From an uncultured Chromatiaceae bacterium (GTDB taxonomy: Bacteria; Pseudomonadota; Gammaproteobacteria; Enterobacterales; Alteromonadaceae): a stretch of DNA of 18,326 bases. This document shows, in pieces, positions 15,898 through 18,326 of the stretch (within the stretch, counting starts at the first letter, position 1; every line of letters begins with the position of its first letter). Under the pieces are notes generated by a model that saw only the letters and a program-made list of their open reading frames with translations, searched no databases and had not been told where the DNA came from. A program made the translations under genes and the position numbers. Location of the stretch: the NCBI GenBank assembly GCA_946482615.1, contig CAMLSF010000069.1:1-18326 (forward strand). Direction: 5' to 3'.

Positions 15898-15933
15898 AAA
15901 AGCCCGCACAGCAGACAGTTTGCGGGCTTTTTA
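15898..15933 (+). terminator. rho-independent terminator of the efflux operon
   Basis: AAAAGCCCGCA (15898-15908) pairs with TGCGGGCTTTT (15921-15931) around a 12-base loop, followed by further T residues, 17 bases after the pump stop. The A run on the left arm would also let it work on the other strand. Confidence 0.92.
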
Positions 15934-15944
15934 TTTGTCCTTGT

Positions 15945-16190
15945 GTGGAGTGTGAGGCATCGATTTGCACCGTTTGTGGTGCTCACTGGTTTGCCGTTGA
16001 TTGCTTTGCGAAAGAGCAACCGGATTTGGCGAAATTGTTTGATGATGCAAAGTCTGAGTCGTTGCAAAAACAGCTCAAAACGCAGAATAGTCAAAGCGGC
16101 CCACTGCACTATAGCTGCGAAGTTTATCTGGCTTTTAGCAAAAAGAATGCTCAAAGTATGAAAAGGGCAGTGCTTTGGATGCTGGTATAA
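15945..16190 (+). CDS. possible small cysteine-rich protein, or remnant of a gene
   Basis: I do not recognise it. The frame gives 81 residues from a GTG, with an N-terminal cysteine cluster (MECEASICTVCGAHWFAVDC), a helical charged middle (EQPDLAKLFDDAKSESL) and a further Cys in SCEVYLAF. The cysteine spacing C-x4-C-x2-C suggests metal binding. Codon use looks like that of its neighbours. Against it: no ribosome binding site precedes the GTG, the frame continues upstream through the efflux terminator, and the end overlaps the probable promoter of the AraC gene. It may be the 3' remnant of a decayed zinc-binding protein. Confidence 0.3.
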   Translation: MECEASICTVCGAHWFAVDCFAKEQPDLAKLFDDAKSESLQKQLKTQNSQSGPLHYSCEVYLAFSKKNAQSMKRAVLWMLV

Positions 16191-16191
16191 C
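16183..16191 (+). promoter_or_regulatory. possible extended -10 promoter of the AraC gene
   Basis: TGGTATAAC matches the extended -10 form TG-N-TATAAT except for the last base. No convincing -35 stands 17 bases upstream, which extended -10 promoters can do without. The AraC start codon lies about 85 bases downstream. Confidence 0.35.
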
Positions 16192-16276
16192 TGAACGGAA
16201 AAATCCGTACAGTTTCAACAGTTACTGCAGGGCGGGCAGGCCTTCTGACAACATAAAAACACAGGCAGAGTTATAC

Positions 16277-17137
16277 ATGACAGCTTCCACTTATCCGCTA
16301 TTCTGGCGTCATCCTGACTTACCTTATCTGGAATTACGTTGGGTAAAGGATGGACGCAAGGTGAGCTACGCACCACATTCCCACCAGCAGTGGTCTGTGG
16401 GCGCTATTCTGGCCGGACAAAGTGAGTTTCGTTGTGAAGACAGGCTGCATTATGTAGAGCAGGGAGCCTTGGTGCTGATGAACCCGGATCAGGTGCATGC
16501 CTGTAACCCACGTCAGGGCTCACCCTGGGCTTATTATATGATGCATCTGGATAAAGACTGGCTGGCCGGTTTTTTACAGCAGGCTGGTGTCCGCAAGGAT
16601 GCGATGTGGTTTGACACAAAAGTCGATACCCTTACTGAGGCCGCTTTATTTGAAAATTTTGTCGCTTTAGCACAGCAGCTGATGTCGGCGGACTATGGCA
16701 CTTTGGAAAAAGAACAAAGGTTAAAGTCTTATTTGCTCAGCTTATTTTTACAACTGGATCAACACAGCCAAACCCCTGATGAATTGTTAGCACCTAACCC
16801 TCTGTATCTGGTTGCGGATTATCTGAGCGCACACTGTGAGGAAGACAGAGCGATCGAAAGTATCAGTGCAGAATTTGGTTACAGCCCTGGTTACCTGGTG
16901 CGGGCCTTTAAACGGCATTTTCATATCACACCTCATGCCTACCGCTTAAACCGCAGGGTGCAACTGGGGCAGCAGGCGTTAAAACAAGGCGAAGCCATAG
17001 CCGCAGTGGCTCAGACGACAGGCTTTAGTGATCAGGCGCATTTTCAGCGGGTGTTTAAACAACGGGTGGCGGCAACACCGGATCAGTATCGCCGCCCCGG
17101 GTCAGAGCATAAGCAGGATGCAACTGGCGGCAAGTAA
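16277..17137 (+). CDS. AraC-family transcriptional regulator
   Basis: DNA-binding regulator of 286 residues. I use ATG 16277, with AGGCAGAG 6 bases upstream; the frame also opens at an ATG at 16175, but the extra 34 residues look non-coding. The N-terminal half is a cupin-type ligand domain (YAPHSHQQWSVGAILAG, GALVLMNPDQVHACNP, histidines that could bind a ligand or metal). The C-terminal ~100 residues hold two helix-turn-helix motifs (AIESISAEFGYSPGYLVRAF and IAAVAQTTGFSDQAHFQRVF) and the family signature ending PDQYRR. Its 3' end overlaps by 36 bases the 3' end of the LysE-type exporter on the other strand. AraC regulators of this cupin type often stand beside LysE/RhtB exporters, so it probably senses the exported amino acid or analogue. 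That target is inference. Confidence 0.92.
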   Translation: MTASTYPLFWRHPDLPYLELRWVKDGRKVSYAPHSHQQWSVGAILAGQSEFRCEDRLHYVEQGALVLMNPDQVHACNPRQGSPWAYYMMHLDKDWLAGFLQQAGVRKDAMWFDTKVDTLTEAALFENFVALAQQLMSADYGTLEKEQRLKSYLLSLFLQLDQHSQTPDELLAPNPLYLVADYLSAHCEEDRAIESISAEFGYSPGYLVRAFKRHFHITPHAYRLNRRVQLGQQALKQGEAIAAVAQTTGFSDQAHFQRVFKQRVAATPDQYRRPGSEHKQDATGGK

Positions 17138-17692
17138 CAGAGCCAGGCTTTTGTTTAGCGCCCGCATTCTGGCTGGTTTTTGTAAATAGGGCCGCAACAT
17201 AATGCCAGCCCAAAGCCAGGCTCCGAGTGAAAACCAGCAAATGGGCAGATAAATACCGGCAAAGATCAGCAATTGATCGGTCTGGGCTTCGGGAATATAA
17301 GCCGCTATACCGGACAAAGACGCCAGCCAGGCTTTAGGGTTCAGCCACTGCATTAAAGCTCCGGTGATAAAATCCGGCGCTCTGGCTTTTGGATGGTCAG
17401 AAAGCCCGCCATTGTCGCTGTACAACTGATAACTCAGATAAAGTAAAAAAGCTATGCCAAGCCATTGCAGTACTTGTGTCAGCACAGGCAAAGCCGTCAG
17501 TACATGACGCAAAGCAAAACCTATGATTAAAAACAACAAAATAAACCCAAGCGTGGCACCAGTGATAAAGCTCAGGCCTTTGCTTACGCCATAACGGGCT
17601 CCATTGCTGACAGAGACCAGATTGACAGGTCCGGGTGAAAATGAAGCGGCAAAGGCAAATAACGCCATTGAGGTGATAACAGATAAGGTCAT
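17102..17692 (-). CDS. LysE/RhtB-family amino-acid exporter
   Basis: Inner-membrane protein of 196 residues with about six membrane helices that exports amino acids or their analogues. Family hallmarks: ASFSPGPVNLVSVSNGARYG (residues ~16-35) followed by GATLGF, and MQWLNPKAWLASLSG around residues 114-128. The usual length is about 200-210 residues, so it is complete. Start ATG 17690-17692 is preceded by GGAG 7 bases upstream. Its stop lies inside the end of the AraC gene (36-base overlap), so heavy transcription of one could interfere with the other. The substrate cannot be told from sequence; threonine, homoserine, lysine or cysteine-pathway compounds are known for relatives. Confidence 0.93.
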   Translation of the reverse strand: MTLSVITSMALFAFAASFSPGPVNLVSVSNGARYGVSKGLSFITGATLGFILLFLIIGFALRHVLTALPVLTQVLQWLGIAFLLYLSYQLYSDNGGLSDHPKARAPDFITGALMQWLNPKAWLASLSGIAAYIPEAQTDQLLIFAGIYLPICWFSLGAWLWAGIMLRPYLQKPARMRALNKSLALLLAASCILLML

Positions 17693-17864
17693 AGAAAGGC
17701 TCCGGCAGTGATTTAGTCTGGTGCTGACTATGCCCTTTCGGATTTTTGCAGTATTGAATAAAACTGACCTTTTGCATTTTTTCGCAGAGTTTTTTTACAG
17801 AGCAGTCAAAGGGCTGATCATTGAGGTAAGCTACAACTATTCCATTGATAAAAAGGACAAAGAG

Positions 17865-18227
17865 ATGGTGTTGATTACAAATTTAGTGATACTTCTGGTG
17901 GCATTACTGCACTTGTATTTTCTGGTACTGGAAATGTTTTTATGGGACAAACCCAAAGGCATGAAGGTGTTTGGTCTGACGCCGGAAAAGGCCGCTGTGA
18001 CTAAAGTGCTGGCCGCCAATCAGGGGTTATACAATGGTTTTTTGTCCGCTGGTTTGTTGTGGGGTTTGTATCAGGGGGAGGCAGGCTTTGATGTCAAAGT
18101 GTTTTTCCTGCTCTGTGTGCTGACTGCAGGTCTGTATGGCGCTATGACAGTAGGGAAAAAAATACTTTATGTGCAGGCCTTGCCAGCGGCGCTGGCTTTA
18201 GTGCTGTTGTATTTCACTCTGATTTAA
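17865..18227 (+). CDS. DUF1304 small membrane protein
   Basis: Integral inner-membrane protein of 120 residues with about four hydrophobic segments, the normal size of DUF1304 proteins. Matches I recognise: LLVALLHLYFLVLEMFLWDK at the start, then FGLTPEKAA...ANQGLYNGFLSAGLLWG, and LTAGLYGAMTVGKKILYVQALPAALAL. Function is unknown; the family has been loosely linked to transport. I use ATG 17865 since AAGGA (17853-17857) stands 7 bases ahead; the 48 codons upstream in the same frame (from 17721) are not family-like. It is divergent from the LysE exporter with 172 bases between start codons, and its stop is 7 bases from that of the gene at the right edge. Confidence 0.88.
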   Translation: MVLITNLVILLVALLHLYFLVLEMFLWDKPKGMKVFGLTPEKAAVTKVLAANQGLYNGFLSAGLLWGLYQGEAGFDVKVFFLLCVLTAGLYGAMTVGKKILYVQALPAALALVLLYFTLI

Positions 18228-18234
18228 AGCGGCT

Positions 18235-18326
18235 TTAGCGTTTAATACAAACAAAAAGCGCATTGCCGGAATCTTTGTCCCAGGCCGCAATTTTTTCGTA
18301 ATTGTGTTCAAGAATATGCACTTCAA
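18235..18326 (-). CDS. C-terminal end of an unidentified gene, cut by window edge
   Basis: On the minus strand a frame enters from the right edge and ends at TAA (18235-18237) after 29 residues: EVHILEHNYEKIAAWDKDSG followed by NALFVCIKR. Codon use and the 7-base tail-to-tail gap with the DUF1304 gene support a real gene. The short tail is not enough for me to name it; a methyltransferase-type ending is one possibility. Confidence 0.65.
   Translation of the reverse strand, partial: EVHILEHNYEKIAAWDKDSGNALFVCIKR

Noticed and set aside
16175..16276. Longer AraC start at ATG 16175
   Set aside because: The added residues do not resemble the family, overlap the likely -10 box, and lack a ribosome binding site; ATG 16277 has one.
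17397..17777. 126-residue frame on the minus strand
   Set aside because: It is a shifted reading of the LysE exporter gene, which has the family motifs in its own frame.

Overview
The window looks like chromosomal DNA of a marine or freshwater gammaproteobacterium. The mix of genes (two TonB-dependent receptors, a Fur-type box, a MexF/OqxB-type RND pump, a periplasmic gamma-glutamyltransferase, DUF1398, DUF1304 and DUF2007 proteins) and the base use suggest a Rheinheimera/Alishewanella-like member of the Alteromonadales/Chromatiales. That placement is inference from gene content only. I see no tRNA or rRNA gene, CRISPR array, transposase or phage gene.

Layout, left to right. 1-1583 (minus): gamma-glutamyltransferase lacking its last residues because it runs off the left edge. 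1831-2809: a compact MarR-type regulator (1873-2337, plus) facing a DUF1398 protein (2347-2742, minus). Each has a promoter whose -35/-10 spacer holds the same GTTTCC-N2-GGAAAC palindrome, with a further copy near the DUF1398 transcription start. 3001-4473 (plus): a secreted protein of unknown family with one c-type haem motif. 4514-6613 (minus): a FhuE/FpvA-like siderophore receptor with a Fur-type box inside its promoter. 6814-7122 (plus): a DUF2007 protein ending in a RanBP2-like zinc finger. 7174-8763 (minus) and 9012-11210 (plus): a secreted metal-dependent amidohydrolase and a TonB-dependent receptor, divergently transcribed, so probably an uptake/hydrolysis pair. 11557-15881 (plus): a two-gene RND efflux operon (adaptor and pump) without its own outer-membrane channel, closed by a strong terminator. 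16277-17137 (plus): an AraC-type regulator whose end overlaps the end of a LysE/RhtB exporter (17102-17692, minus). 17865-18227 (plus): a DUF1304 membrane protein, facing the last 29 codons of an unidentified gene at the right edge (minus).

The most interesting item is the small MarR/DUF1398 module: the sequence directly shows three matching operators placed where binding should block transcription of both the regulator and its facing partner. In four genes (MarR, haem protein, siderophore receptor, second TonB receptor) the longest open frame starts upstream of the likely start. For three of these the extra 5' part covers promoter elements, and for the haem protein the internal ATG has the better ribosome binding site. 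I therefore give shorter starts for all four.
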